DNA of 64,000 nt. It comes from Duganella sp. Leaf126. Its GTDB lineage: Bacteria; Pseudomonadota; Gammaproteobacteria; Burkholderiales; Burkholderiaceae_D. Within the stretch, counting starts at the first letter, position 1. Every line of letters begins with the position of its first letter. Shown piece after piece: positions 17,702 through 28,100 of this stretch. The notes beneath the pieces were generated by a model. The model saw only the letters and a list, made by a program, of their open reading frames with translations. It was not told where the DNA came from and did no database searches. The DNA lies in assembly GCF_001423125.1 (NCBI RefSeq), contig NZ_LMNW01000001.1, positions 775,808 through 839,807 on the forward strand, given 5' to 3'. The translations under genes and the position numbers were made by a program.

Positions 17702-19024
17702 ATGTTCAACTATTACTTCAAGCTGGGCCTGCGCAGCCTGCGCCGCAACCGCGCACTGACCGCGCTGATGATCCTGACCCTGGCCGTGGGCGTGGCCGCC
17801 AGCGTCTCCACCGTCACCATCCTGCACGCGATGTCGGGCGATCCGCTGCCGCACAAGAGCGACCGCCTGTTCGCACCGGTGATCGACATCCTGCCCCTGC
17901 AGGGTTACGTGCCGGGGAACAAGCCGGAGTTTCCGCAATTGCAGCTCAGCTACATCGATGCGCGCAACTTCATGGCCAGCAAGGTCGGCGTGCGCCGCAC
18001 GGTCATGTACGGCGTGGCCGGCCCGGTGGAACCGGCGCGCAAGGATGTCGGTGCTTTCTACGCCCAGGGCATGGCGCCGACCCGCGATTTTTTCGCCATG
18101 TTCGAAGCGCCGTTCCTGTACGGCGAGCCGTGGCGCGATGCCGATGACGCCAGCGGCGCCGACGTGATCGTGCTCAGCCAGGCCTTGTCGGAAAAACTGG
18201 TCGGCACCGGCAACCCGGTCGGCCAGCGCGTGACGGTGCTGGGCCGGCCCTACCTGGTCACCGGCGTGCTGGCCACGTGGAAGATGGTGCCACGTCCGTA
18301 TCACATCATCGGCAGCAAGGGCGCGTTTGCTGCCGAGGACGAATTCTTCATCCCGTTTGCCAGCGCGATCCGCCACGAGACCGAACACGATGGCGCCATG
18401 AGCTGCAATGGCGACAACAATTCGCCCGGTTACCAGGGCATGCTCAAGTCGGGCTGTACCTGGCTGCAGTTCTGGTTCGAGATGGCCGGCAGCAGCGAGC
18501 GCAGCCAGCTGCAGCAGTACCTGGACGCCTATGCCGACGAACAACGCAAGCTCGGGCGCATGGTGCGCCATGCGCCGAACCGGCTGTACGACCTCAACGA
18601 GTGGATGAGCTTGCTGGAAGTGGTGGACAACGACAACCGGCTGGCGGCCTGGCTGGCGTTCGGCTTCCTGCTGCTGTGCCTGGTCAACACGATCGGCCTG
18701 CTGCTGGCGAAATTCTCGGTACGCGCTGCCGAGGTCGGCATCCGCCGCGCGCTGGGCGCTACCCGGGGCGCCATCTTCAGCCAGTTCCTGATCGAGACGG
18801 GCGTGATCGGCCTGGCCGGCGGCGTACTGGGCCTGCTGTTGGCGTTCGGCGCGCTGGCCGTGGTCAGCCGGCAGTCGGAGCAGCTCGGCATCGTGGCGCA
18901 CATGGACGTGCCGATGCTGCTGCTGACGTTTGCCATGGCGGTCACCGCCGCCCTGCTGGCCGGCCTGCTGCCGACCTGGCGCGCCTGCCAGGTCACGCCG
19001 GCGATCCAGCTCAAGTCCCAGTGA
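17702..19024 (+). CDS. FtsX/MacB-type ABC permease, first subunit
   Basis: The 440-residue protein has the MacB layout of one N-terminal helix (about 20-42, ALMILTLAVGVAASVS), a large periplasmic domain and three C-terminal helices (about 313-335, 360-390, 405-428). The FtsX motif EVGIRRALGATRGAIFSQFL precedes the third helix. A GGAG site lies just before the ATG, nine bases after the ATPase stop. With the next gene it should form a heterodimeric permease. The periplasmic domain is the part expected to contact the adaptor. Confidence 0.9.
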   Translation: MFNYYFKLGLRSLRRNRALTALMILTLAVGVAASVSTVTILHAMSGDPLPHKSDRLFAPVIDILPLQGYVPGNKPEFPQLQLSYIDARNFMASKVGVRRTVMYGVAGPVEPARKDVGAFYAQGMAPTRDFFAMFEAPFLYGEPWRDADDASGADVIVLSQALSEKLVGTGNPVGQRVTVLGRPYLVTGVLATWKMVPRPYHIIGSKGAFAAEDEFFIPFASAIRHETEHDGAMSCNGDNNSPGYQGMLKSGCTWLQFWFEMAGSSERSQLQQYLDAYADEQRKLGRMVRHAPNRLYDLNEWMSLLEVVDNDNRLAAWLAFGFLLLCLVNTIGLLLAKFSVRAAEVGIRRALGATRGAIFSQFLIETGVIGLAGGVLGLLLAFGALAVVSRQSEQLGIVAHMDVPMLLLTFAMAVTAALLAGLLPTWRACQVTPAIQLKSQ

Positions 19025-19061
19025 CCCCGGTCGCGCTCCTTTTACCTATATGAGGTCCCGC

Positions 19062-20300
19062 ATGGAAATCCGTCCCATCCTGTCGGCGCTGATGCGCAGC
19101 AAAACCGGCGCCGTCCTGGTGGCGGTGCAGGTCGCGATCAGTCTGGCCATCCTGGCCAACGCCCTGTACATCGTCAACCAGCGCCAGGCCGTGGCCGCGC
19201 GGCCCACCGGCGTGGCAGCCGAAAACGACATCTTCTATGTCAGCATCCAGAATCCGGAGCGCGGCAGCCACGAGCGCCAGCTGGCCGAGCAGCGGCGCCA
19301 GGCCGCCTTGCTGCGCGCGCTGCCGGGCGTGCTGTCGGTGGCGCAAACGTCGCAGGCGGTGCTGTCGCGCTCGGGCAACTTCAGCAGTGTCTATCTGAAA
19401 CCGAATCAGCCCACGCCCAGCGCCGAAGTGGCCACGTATTACACGCCCGATTCGCTGGTCAAGACCTATGGCTTGCAACTGGTCGAAGGGCGCGACTTCC
19501 GCCCCGACGAGGTGCCCGATATTAACGAGGATACCGACGACAGTTCGCCCAAGGTCGTGATCGTCACCCGGGCGGCAGCGCAGCAGATATGGCCCGGCGC
19601 CACCAGCTTTGTCGGCAAGACCCTGTATCGCGGCAACGGCGCCGGCGACCCTGCATTGCAGGTGGTCGGCATCGTCGAGCGCTTACAGACCCAGGCGGGC
19701 CAGGTCAAGCCGCGCGGCGAATACTCGGTGTTGCTGCCGGCGCGCCTGACCGGCGGACGCAACCAGCTGCTGTACGCGGTCCGGGCCGAGCCCGGGCAGC
19801 GCAACCGCCTGATGCAGGAAGCCGAACAGGCGATCCGCAAGGCCAGCACCGACCGCCTGCTGGTGCAGATCGATACGCTCGAACAGCACCGCGAGCACCG
19901 CTACCGCGCCGATCAGGGCCTGTCCTGGATGCTGATCGCGGTGTCGGCGCTGCTGCTGCTGGTCACGGCCAGCGGTATCGTCGGCATCGCCAGCCTGTGG
20001 GTCACGCAGCGGAAAAAACAGATCGGCGTGCGGCGCGCGCTCGGCGCCCGGCGCCGCGACATCCTGCGTTATTTCGTCACCGAGAATGTGATGATCACGA
20101 GCCTGGGCGTGGCGGCCGGTGCCCTGCTGGCGCTGGGGCTGAACCAGCTGCTGGTGAGCCAGCTGGAAATGGCGCGCCTGCCGCCGGTCTACCTGCTGGG
20201 CGGGGCTGCAGTGTTCTGGCTGCTGGGTGTGGCGGCCGTGTATGGCCCGGCCTGGCGCGCGGCCAGCATCTCGCCGGCCATTGCCACCCGCAGCACATGA
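19062..20300 (+). CDS. FtsX/MacB-type ABC permease, second subunit
   Basis: The 412-residue protein is a second MacB-like permease with an N-terminal helix (VAVQVAISLAILANALYIV), a periplasmic domain and three C-terminal helices. The conserved FtsX block KKQIGVRRALGARRRDILRY is present. The start at 19062 (MEIRPILSALMRSK) is fixed by GAGG six bases upstream. Longer in-frame extensions overlap the previous permease and are rejected. It begins 37 bp after the first permease gene. The two are only distantly alike, so heterodimerisation is likely. Confidence 0.88.
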   Translation: MEIRPILSALMRSKTGAVLVAVQVAISLAILANALYIVNQRQAVAARPTGVAAENDIFYVSIQNPERGSHERQLAEQRRQAALLRALPGVLSVAQTSQAVLSRSGNFSSVYLKPNQPTPSAEVATYYTPDSLVKTYGLQLVEGRDFRPDEVPDINEDTDDSSPKVVIVTRAAAQQIWPGATSFVGKTLYRGNGAGDPALQVVGIVERLQTQAGQVKPRGEYSVLLPARLTGGRNQLLYAVRAEPGQRNRLMQEAEQAIRKASTDRLLVQIDTLEQHREHRYRADQGLSWMLIAVSALLLLVTASGIVGIASLWVTQRKKQIGVRRALGARRRDILRYFVTENVMITSLGVAAGALLALGLNQLLVSQLEMARLPPVYLLGGAAVFWLLGVAAVYGPAWRAASISPAIATRST

Positions 20301-20338
20301 CCGGCCACGGGACGGGACGGCAATGTTATGCTCATGGC

Positions 20339-21723
<1,385 letters not shown>

Positions 21724-21724
<1 letters not shown>

Positions 21725-23625
21725 TGTCCGCGCCAATGACGCCACCACCGGAGCCGTCCCCGGACGCGGTGCCGACCGGTGCTGAACCGGCCGCCACACC
21801 GCCGACCGGCGCCGGGCCGACAGTCACGCGCCCTGCAGGCATGCACCCGACAGGCTTGCACCCCACAGGCTTGCACCCCACAGGCTTGCGCCCGACAGGC
21901 TTGCGCCTGTCGCTCCTGACCCGCTGGACCGCGCTGGTCGCCACCCTGGTCACGGTCGGCATCGTGATCGCCCAGGGCTTGAGTTACCTGCTGCCAGGGC
22001 GGCTGGTGCTGGTGCTGGCGCTGTGCCTGCTGTGCGTGCTGCCGCTGGCCATCATCACCATCCGCGCCCAGCTCCAGCACATGTTGTCGCTGTTCCGCGC
22101 CCTGACCGGCACCGTCACCAGCTACCAGGACGGCGATTTTTCGTTTTCGCTGCACTGGCCGCAGAACGACGAGCTGAGCGACCTGGTCGCTGCCCACAAT
22201 GCCCTGGGCGACGTGCTGCGCCAGCAACGCCTGGCGCTGGTGCAACGCGAGTTACTGCTCGACACCATGGTACAAAACACGCCGGTGGCGATGCTGCTGA
22301 TCAGCCAGGCCCGCGCCGGCAGTGATCGCGATCATGGCCCAGCGAGCCCGGCCGGCGACAAGGCAGCGGGCGCCGATGCCAGCAGCAAAGGAACGGGCGC
22401 TGGCACCAGCGGCGAGGGAACGGGTGGCGATGCCCATGGCAAGGAAACGGGCGACGGTACCAGCGGTAAAGGAGCAGGCGCCGATACCAGCGGTAAGGGC
22501 GCGGGTGCCGGTACCAGCGGCGAGAGAGCACGTGCCGATGCCAGCGGCAAGGGAACAGGCGACGAAACCAGCGGCAAAGGCGCAGGCAACGATACCAGCG
22601 GTGGGGGAGCAGGCGCCGATACCAGCGGTGGGGAAGCAGGCGCCGATACCAGCGGTGGGGAAGCAGGCGCCGATACCAGCGGTGGGGAAGCAGGCGCCGA
22701 TACCAGCGGTGGGGAAGCAGGCGCCGCCGCCAGCGGCGCGGTGGTGTACGCCAATGTGGCCGCCCGCCAGCTGCTGAACCAGGGCCGCAAGCTCGAAGGC
22801 CAGCGCCTCGATACCATCCTGGCGCGGGTGTCGCCGGCGCTGGCCGAAGCGCTGGCGCGCGGCGGCGACGGCCTGTTTACCACGGGAGCGGCCGGCGACG
22901 AGGAAGATGTGTACCACCTGGCGCGGCGCAGCTTCCAGCTCAACGGGCGCCGCCACGAACTGCTGCTGCTGCGCCAGCTGACCATGGAACTGCGGCGCCA
23001 GGAAGTGCAGACCTGGAAAAAAGTCATCCGCGTGATCAGCCACGAGCTGAACAATTCGCTGGCGCCGCTGACCTCGCTGGCCCACTCCGGGGCCGAGCTG
23101 GTACGGCGCGGCCAGACCGAGCGCCTGCCGCACATCCTCGCTACCATCGAAGAACGCACGCGTCATCTCGAGACCTTCATCCTCGGTTATGCGCGCTTTG
23201 CCAAGCTGCCCGCGCCGCGCCTTGCAATGCAGCATTGGGCGCCGTTTCTGGCAGCGCTGGGCGAGCAAATCGCGTTTCGCGTGCTGGCGCCGCTACCATC
23301 GGAACCGTGCGCTTTCGATCCGGCCCAGCTCGAACAAGCGCTGCTCAACCTGATCCGGAATGCCCATGAATCCGGTTCACCGGCGGACCAAGTGACGCTC
23401 GAAGTGCGGCGCCAGCAGAACGTGGTGCGCATCGACGTGCGCGACCGCGGCCCCGGCATGAGCGACACGGTGCTCACCAATGCGCTGGTGCCCTTCTATT
23501 CGACCAAGCGCAGCGGCACCGGACTGGGGCTGGCGCTGGCGCGCGAAATCATCGAAGCGCACGGCGGACGCATTACATTGAGCAATCGCGAGGGGGGTGG
23601 ACTGATGGTTACCCTGATGCTCTAG
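21724..23625 (+). CDS. NtrB/NtrY-like sensor histidine kinase with repeat-interrupted PAS domain
   Basis: The 633-residue kinase has an N-terminal Pro-rich tail with PTGLH repeats (about 38-60), two membrane helices (about 66-88 and 92-114) and a HAMP-like region. A PAS domain opens at TMVQNTPVAMLLIS (181-194) and resumes at GAVVYANVAARQLLN (338-352). The phospho-acceptor is His440 in VISHELNNSLAPL. The ATPase shows DRGPGMSD and STKRSGTGLGLALAREI. Residues about 196-337 are a Gly/Ala/Thr/Ser repeat insert inside the PAS fold. It is the cognate kinase of the upstream sigma-54 regulator by overlap of the genes. Confidence 0.9.
22375..22731 (+). repeat. Thirteen tandem 27-bp repeats inside the histidine kinase PAS domain
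   Basis: The nine-residue unit follows SGGEAGADT or SGKGAGADT. Early units are diverged and the last four are almost identical at the DNA level, which suggests recent expansion at the 3-prime end. The frame is kept throughout. The encoded Gly/Ser/Thr-rich stretch sits between the first and second strands of the PAS domain. Confidence 0.85.
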
Positions 23626-23777
23626 TGTCTGTTACACGCAACATGGTAGAAACGAACCCAACAATAAAATTTTAAAATTTGCGCAACGGAAATTAATAAA
23701 TAGTAATTTTTGTGCACTGCGCCCGGGACGATAAAAAAAAGCTATCAAAGTAAAGAAATGCATACTTAAATATAAAA

Positions 23778-23806
23778 TTGACATGCAACAGAGCGCATCG
23801 TAAGTT
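23778..23806 (+). promoter_or_regulatory. Candidate promoter of the PEP-CTERM gene
   Basis: TTGACA, a 17-bp spacer and TAAGTT lie about 68 bp before the ATG. The region 23626-23870 is strikingly AT-rich compared with its surroundings and holds nothing else that I can name. Confidence 0.5.
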
Positions 23807-23873
23807 GACGTGTAGTTTGCGTTTTCTTAAATTTTTCCTCGGGTCCTTACGACGTTACTAAGCGGAGTCATAT

Positions 23874-24404
23874 ATGAAATTAAAATTTATCGCCCTGGCA
23901 GCCATGCTGGCCGGTTCCATCGCGACTGGCGCCCACGCCGGTACGATTAACGGCGTCACCACGCCTGATATCGAGCTGAAGCAAAACAGCAGTAATCCAA
24001 ACTACTGGACTGCCAGCTTCGGCAACGTGCCGGTCAACGGCGCCGAAGGCAACTTCAGCGACGTGTTCACCTTCACCCCTGTCCTGACCAGCCCATCGAT
24101 GGCCAGCGGCGCATTCGTCAACTTCAAGCTGTTCGGCTTCGGCGACCTGAACTCGGTGACCGCCACGCTCAACGGCAAGTCGTTCACCGCTTCGGCCTCG
24201 CAGCCTTACCTGTTCACGCTCGATCCAGTCATGCTGGGCGCAGGTCCGCTGACGCTGACCATCAGCGGCATCGTGTCGTCGGCTGGCGGTTCGTACGGCG
24301 GCAACCTGAACGTGCTGGCTGTGCCGGAACCAGAAACCTACGGCATGATGCTCGGTGGCCTGGGTCTGCTGGGCTTCATGGCCCGTCGCCGCAAGAAAAA
24401 CTAA
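23874..24404 (+). CDS. PEP-CTERM sorting-domain exported protein
   Basis: The 176-residue protein has a signal peptide (LKFIALAAMLAGSIATGAHA, about residues 2-23) and a short beta-rich body. A textbook PEP-CTERM tail follows: VPEPETYGMMLGGLGLLG, then FMARRRKKN. The tail is recognised by exosortase, which removes it and directs the protein to the exopolysaccharide/cell surface pathway. The body carries FxxP-like spacing (NVPVNGAEGNFSDVFTF) common in such proteins. GGAG lies six bases before the ATG. No exosortase or exopolysaccharide gene is in the window, so the machinery is elsewhere. A strong terminator follows. Confidence 0.9.
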   Translation: MKLKFIALAAMLAGSIATGAHAGTINGVTTPDIELKQNSSNPNYWTASFGNVPVNGAEGNFSDVFTFTPVLTSPSMASGAFVNFKLFGFGDLNSVTATLNGKSFTASASQPYLFTLDPVMLGAGPLTLTISGIVSSAGGSYGGNLNVLAVPEPETYGMMLGGLGLLGFMARRRKKN

Positions 24405-24424
24405 GACTCCGCGCACCACACCCG

Positions 24425-24451
24425 AAAAGACGCTCCGGCGTCTTTTTTTTT
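24425..24451 (+). terminator. Rho-independent terminator after the PEP-CTERM gene
   Basis: AAAAGACGC and GCGTCTTTT form a nine-pair stem around TCCG and run straight into a T tract ending at 24451, about 20 bp after the stop codon. Confidence 0.9.
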
Positions 24452-24481
24452 GGCCGCCGCCTGCCGCCCGCTGCCGGTACA

Positions 24482-25255
24482 ATGTCGGCCATGTCCTCTT
24501 CGCCCACCCGCTTCGACCTGCCCGGCCACCCGCCCGCCACCATCACCGAATACCAGGGCGTACGCAGCCTGCACCTGGGCACCTCGTGGGTGCAGGGCGC
24601 GATGCGCATCGCCAAGCCCGATAACATCGAGCTCGAGTACGTGCAGATGATGATGATGTGGCTGCTCTTCATCGACCAGCCGCGCCACATCGTGCAACTG
24701 GGGCTGGGCAGCGCTGCGCTGACCAAGTTCAGCTACCGGCGCTTTCCGAAGGCGCGCGTGACGGTGGCCGAACTGAACCCCAACGTGATCGCCATGTGCC
24801 GCGCACAGTTCGGCTTGCCGTCCAACGACGCGCGCCTCGACGTGCGCGAAATGAATGCGCTGGATTTCGTGCTCGATGCCGCCAACCACGGCACGGTCGA
24901 TGTGCTGCAGGTGGACCTGTACGACGAGCAAGCGCGCGGACCGGTGCTGGACACGCCCGAGTTCTACCAGGGCTGTTACGACACGCTGGCCGACGGCGGC
25001 GTGATGACCACCAATGTGTTCGGCGACTTTTCGAACTACGACAAGAACCTGCAGGCCATGGAACTGGTGTTCGACGCGGTGGTCTGGCTGCCCGAAGTGC
25101 ACGACGCCAATATCGTCGTGATCGCCTTCAAGCAGGCGCCGGTGATCGATTTTTCGGTGCTGTACGAGCGCGCGGGCCACATCAAAAAAACCCTGAACTT
25201 GCCGGCCAAGACCTGGGTCAACGGCTTGAAGGGCTGGATGCTGGACCAGCAGTAG
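24482..25255 (+). CDS. Spermidine-synthase-like methyltransferase-fold protein
   Basis: The 257-residue protein has the Rossmann fold of the SpeE family. The nucleotide motif is IVQLGLGSAALTKFSYR (about 64-80), followed by VAELNPNVIAMCR and the acidic LQVDLYDEQA. Family proteins of this branch are often annotated as polyamine aminopropyltransferases but lack proof, and I do not see a full substrate-binding signature. A start at 24491 (MSSSPTRFDL) is equally possible; neither ATG has a good ribosome site. It is a single gene between a terminator and the TonB-dependent receptor. SpeE-like without SpeD nearby means a non-canonical role is open. Confidence 0.72.
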   Translation: MSAMSSSPTRFDLPGHPPATITEYQGVRSLHLGTSWVQGAMRIAKPDNIELEYVQMMMMWLLFIDQPRHIVQLGLGSAALTKFSYRRFPKARVTVAELNPNVIAMCRAQFGLPSNDARLDVREMNALDFVLDAANHGTVDVLQVDLYDEQARGPVLDTPEFYQGCYDTLADGGVMTTNVFGDFSNYDKNLQAMELVFDAVVWLPEVHDANIVVIAFKQAPVIDFSVLYERAGHIKKTLNLPAKTWVNGLKGWMLDQQ

Positions 25256-25449
25256 CGTCCGCCAGCGATGCGGACACGCCACACTTCGCAGCGCCCGCCG
25301 CTGCACGCATGACTGGCGCCAGCCCAGCTTACGGCACATTGGGCGACTAGGCACGCAATATCGGCATGCCGAGGTGATAAGTATTTATTCTGCAACGTTG
25401 TCAGCCTTCTGCGTAGAAAGCCCGATTGCTGTCGGGCGTGCCTCCGACT

Positions 25450-25495
25450 AGTATTTTTCGACCGGCCGGCACCCTCGGTCCACGATAAAAATACT
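25450..25495 (+). promoter_or_regulatory. Long leader hairpin before the TonB-dependent receptor
   Basis: AGTATTTTT (25450-25458) pairs perfectly with AAAAATACT (25487-25495), and an inner GACCG/CGGTC pair strengthens it. The right arm ends immediately before the GGAAAGAG ribosome site, so folding could affect translation. A second hairpin (GCCCGA/TCGGGC, 25420-25437) lies just upstream. No known riboswitch was recognised. Confidence 0.45.
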
Positions 25496-25506
25496 GGAAA
25501 GAGACC

Positions 25507-28014
25507 ATGACAAGCGCACCCCAGTTCAACCGCTTCAGCCCCTGCAGCCCCCTCACCCCCTTCAACCACTTCAATAATCTGACGCGCCAGCGTTCTGCCC
25601 GATTCCTGCTCAAGGTCATCCCCGCCGCCCTCGCCCTGCTCGCTGCCGGCGCCGCCGGCGCCCAGTCGGCTGCCGAAGAGCAGGCCAACAAGGAACAAAC
25701 CGTGGTCGTGCTGGGTTCGCGATCGGTGGCCAAGACCGCGCTCGACACCTCGTCCCCGGTCGGCCTGATCAGCCTGAAAGACATGCAGACCGCCGGCCCG
25801 CTGGAACTGGGCAAGCTGCTGCAGACGCTGGACCCGTCGTTCAACTTTTCCAGCACCTTCATCAGCGACGGCACCGACAGCATCCGTCCGGCCACCCTGC
25901 GCTCGCTGGGACCGGACCAGGTGCTGGTGCTGGTCAACGGCAAGCGCCGCCACCAGCAGGCGCTGGTCAACGTCCAGCAAAGCGTGGGGCGCGGTTCGGC
26001 CGGTACCGACATCAACGCCATTCCGCTGGCGGCCATCCACCACATCGAGGTGCTGCGCGACGGCGCTGCCGCCCAATACGGTTCCGATGCGATTGCCGGC
26101 GTGATCAACATCGTGCTCAAGTCGCAGGTCAAGGAGACCTCGCTGAGCGGCACCTACGGCACCACGTCCGAGGGCGACGGCGACCTGTACTCGGCCAGCG
26201 CCAACACCGGCGTGGCGCTGGGCCAGGACGGCGGTTACCTGAACCTGACGGCCGAAGCCCGCAAGCGCGGCGAGACCAACCGCGCCGGCGTGGACAGCCT
26301 GCGCGTCGATCCGCCGCGCGTCACGCAGCACATCGGCGACAGCAATACGCGCGACCTGTACTTCTGGTGGAATGCCGCGCTGCCGGTGGACAAGGTCAGC
26401 GAGTTCTATGCGTTCGGCGGCGTCTCCAAGCGCAAGGGCGATTCGTTCGGCTTCTTCCGCTCGGCCGGCGACGACCGCACCGTGCCGGCCGTGTCGCCGG
26501 ACGGCTTCCTGCCCGCCATCCATACCGACATCAAGGACGCCTCGTTCGCCTTCGGCTACCGGCGCGAGCTGGGCAACGACTGGAAGGCCGACATCAGCAT
26601 CAACCACGGCGCCAGCGAACTGGCCTTCCACGAATCGGACAGCATCAACACCAGCTATTGGTACGAACCGAAACCGGGCGGTGGCATCTATGCCGAATCG
26701 CCGCGCGAGGCCGACACCGGCACCCTGAAGTTCAACCAGACCACCTTCAACGCCGACATCAAGGGACCGCTCAGGCTGGGCGAGACCAGCGTGTTCGTGG
26801 CCACCGGCTTCGAGTACCGCCGCGACAACTACCAGATCATCGCCGGCGACCCGGTCTCGTACCAGTACGGCCGCACCAACAACCCGGCCATTCCCATCGT
26901 TGGCCAGAACGGCAACACGGCTGCCTCGGGCATCCAGGGCTTCCCCGGCTACACCCCGGCCACCGCGGTCGACGACGGCCGCCACAACATCGCGCTGTTC
27001 CTCGACGTCGAGCACAAGCCGGCCGACAACGTGACCCTGGCCGGCGCCGTGCGCTACGAAAAATACTCGGACTTCGGCAATACCGTGACCGGCAAGCTCA
27101 GTGCCCGCTGGGACCCGACCAGGACCGTCGGCATCCGCGGCAGCGTCTCGACCGGCTTCCGCGCGCCCAGCGTGCAGCAGGAGTTCTACAGCTCCGTCTC
27201 GACCAACCTCAATAACGGCGTGCTGACCGAAACCCTGACCGCGCGCCAGGGCAGCGCCGTGACCCGGGCCTTCGGCATCGCCCCGCTCAAGGAGGAAACC
27301 TCGCAAAACGCCAGCGCCGGCCTGGTGCTGCGGCCGGCGCCGAATATGTCGCTGACGGTGGACGCCTACCAGATCAAGATCAAGGACCGCATCGTGTTCT
27401 CGAGCGAGATCGCGCCGGAAGCGAACGGCGGCCCGATCGCCGACGTGCTGCGCCCGCTGGGCGTGGGCCAGGCGCAGTTCTTCACCAATGCGGTGGACAC
27501 CCGCACCCGCGGTCTCGACATCGTGGCCGAGCACACGAGCAAGTTCGGCGCCTCGGCACTGGTGCTGTCGGGCCAGCTGGGTTTCAACAAGACCGCGGCC
27601 ACCAAGCGCCATTCGACGTCGTCGGTGCTGAGCGGCGAAACCCTGTTCGACCAGGCGCAGGTGACCCTGCTCGAACGCGGCCAGCCACGCAAGCACCACG
27701 TGGTGGCGGCCGATTTCAGCAACGGCCCCTGGAACCTCAACGCCCGCGCCAACTACTACGGCGAAGTGCAGGCGCAAAGCTTCAGCCCCCTGCACACCTG
27801 GGACGCAAAATGGCTGGTCGATACGTCGGTGCGCTACGCGTTCAGCAAGCGCACTTTCCTCAGCCTGGGCGTCAACAACCTGTTCGACCAGCTGCCATCG
27901 GAATGGACCAACGGCGGCGACTTCCCGAAACTGGGCTTTACGCGCTGCTGGGAGACGTGCCCGTTCGGCGTCAACGGCCGGTCGATGTACGTGCGCGCCG
28001 ATACGGCCTTCTAG
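25507..28014 (+). CDS. TonB-dependent outer-membrane receptor
   Basis: The 835-residue receptor has a long signal region (about 1-55; hydrophobic core VIPAALALLAAGAAGAQSA) and a TonB-box-like TVVVLGSR. The plug domain (about 70-200) reads LRSLGPDQVLVLVNGKRRH and IEVLRDGAAAQYGSDAIAGV. A 22-strand-type barrel follows with TSVRYAFSKRTFLSLGVNNL near the end and the terminal Phe needed for Bam-mediated insertion. It takes up a ligand using TonB energy; the ligand cannot be told. The signal sequence is longer than usual, and a downstream start is possible. No TonB, sigma/anti-sigma pair or hydrolase accompanies it. Confidence 0.93.
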   Translation: MTSAPQFNRFSPCSPLTPFNHFNNLTRQRSARFLLKVIPAALALLAAGAAGAQSAAEEQANKEQTVVVLGSRSVAKTALDTSSPVGLISLKDMQTAGPLELGKLLQTLDPSFNFSSTFISDGTDSIRPATLRSLGPDQVLVLVNGKRRHQQALVNVQQSVGRGSAGTDINAIPLAAIHHIEVLRDGAAAQYGSDAIAGVINIVLKSQVKETSLSGTYGTTSEGDGDLYSASANTGVALGQDGGYLNLTAEARKRGETNRAGVDSLRVDPPRVTQHIGDSNTRDLYFWWNAALPVDKVSEFYAFGGVSKRKGDSFGFFRSAGDDRTVPAVSPDGFLPAIHTDIKDASFAFGYRRELGNDWKADISINHGASELAFHESDSINTSYWYEPKPGGGIYAESPREADTGTLKFNQTTFNADIKGPLRLGETSVFVATGFEYRRDNYQIIAGDPVSYQYGRTNNPAIPIVGQNGNTAASGIQGFPGYTPATAVDDGRHNIALFLDVEHKPADNVTLAGAVRYEKYSDFGNTVTGKLSARWDPTRTVGIRGSVSTGFRAPSVQQEFYSSVSTNLNNGVLTETLTARQGSAVTRAFGIAPLKEETSQNASAGLVLRPAPNMSLTVDAYQIKIKDRIVFSSEIAPEANGGPIADVLRPLGVGQAQFFTNAVDTRTRGLDIVAEHTSKFGASALVLSGQLGFNKTAATKRHSTSSVLSGETLFDQAQVTLLERGQPRKHHVVAADFSNGPWNLNARANYYGEVQAQSFSPLHTWDAKWLVDTSVRYAFSKRTFLSLGVNNLFDQLPSEWTNGGDFPKLGFTRCWETCPFGVNGRSMYVRADTAF

Positions 28015-28045
28015 GAAGTTTCGAGAAAGGCTACCGCGCGTCGCA

Positions 28046-28082
28046 GCCTGGCGCAGCGTACCGGCGTACGCATGCGCCAGGC
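28046..28082. terminator. Bidirectional hairpin between convergent genes
   Basis: GCCTGGCGCA and TGCGCCAGGC pair, and the inner GCGTAC and GTACGC pair, giving about 16 pairs with one bulged base. It sits between the receptor gene and the convergent MocR gene. There is no T tract, so it may act as a bidirectional terminator or mRNA stabiliser. Confidence 0.6.
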
Positions 28083-28100
28083 GAGTCGATCCCGGTTGCG

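Noticed and set aside
22375-22731. CRISPR-like array of short repeats
   Set aside because: Repeats are contiguous with no spacers, diverge gradually, and preserve the reading frame of a kinase. No cas gene is present.
25036-27795. A 919-codon leftward frame opposite the TonB-dependent receptor
   Set aside because: The sense strand encodes a complete receptor with plug, barrel and terminal Phe. The antisense frame is Arg/His/Val-rich shadow sequence with no ribosome site.
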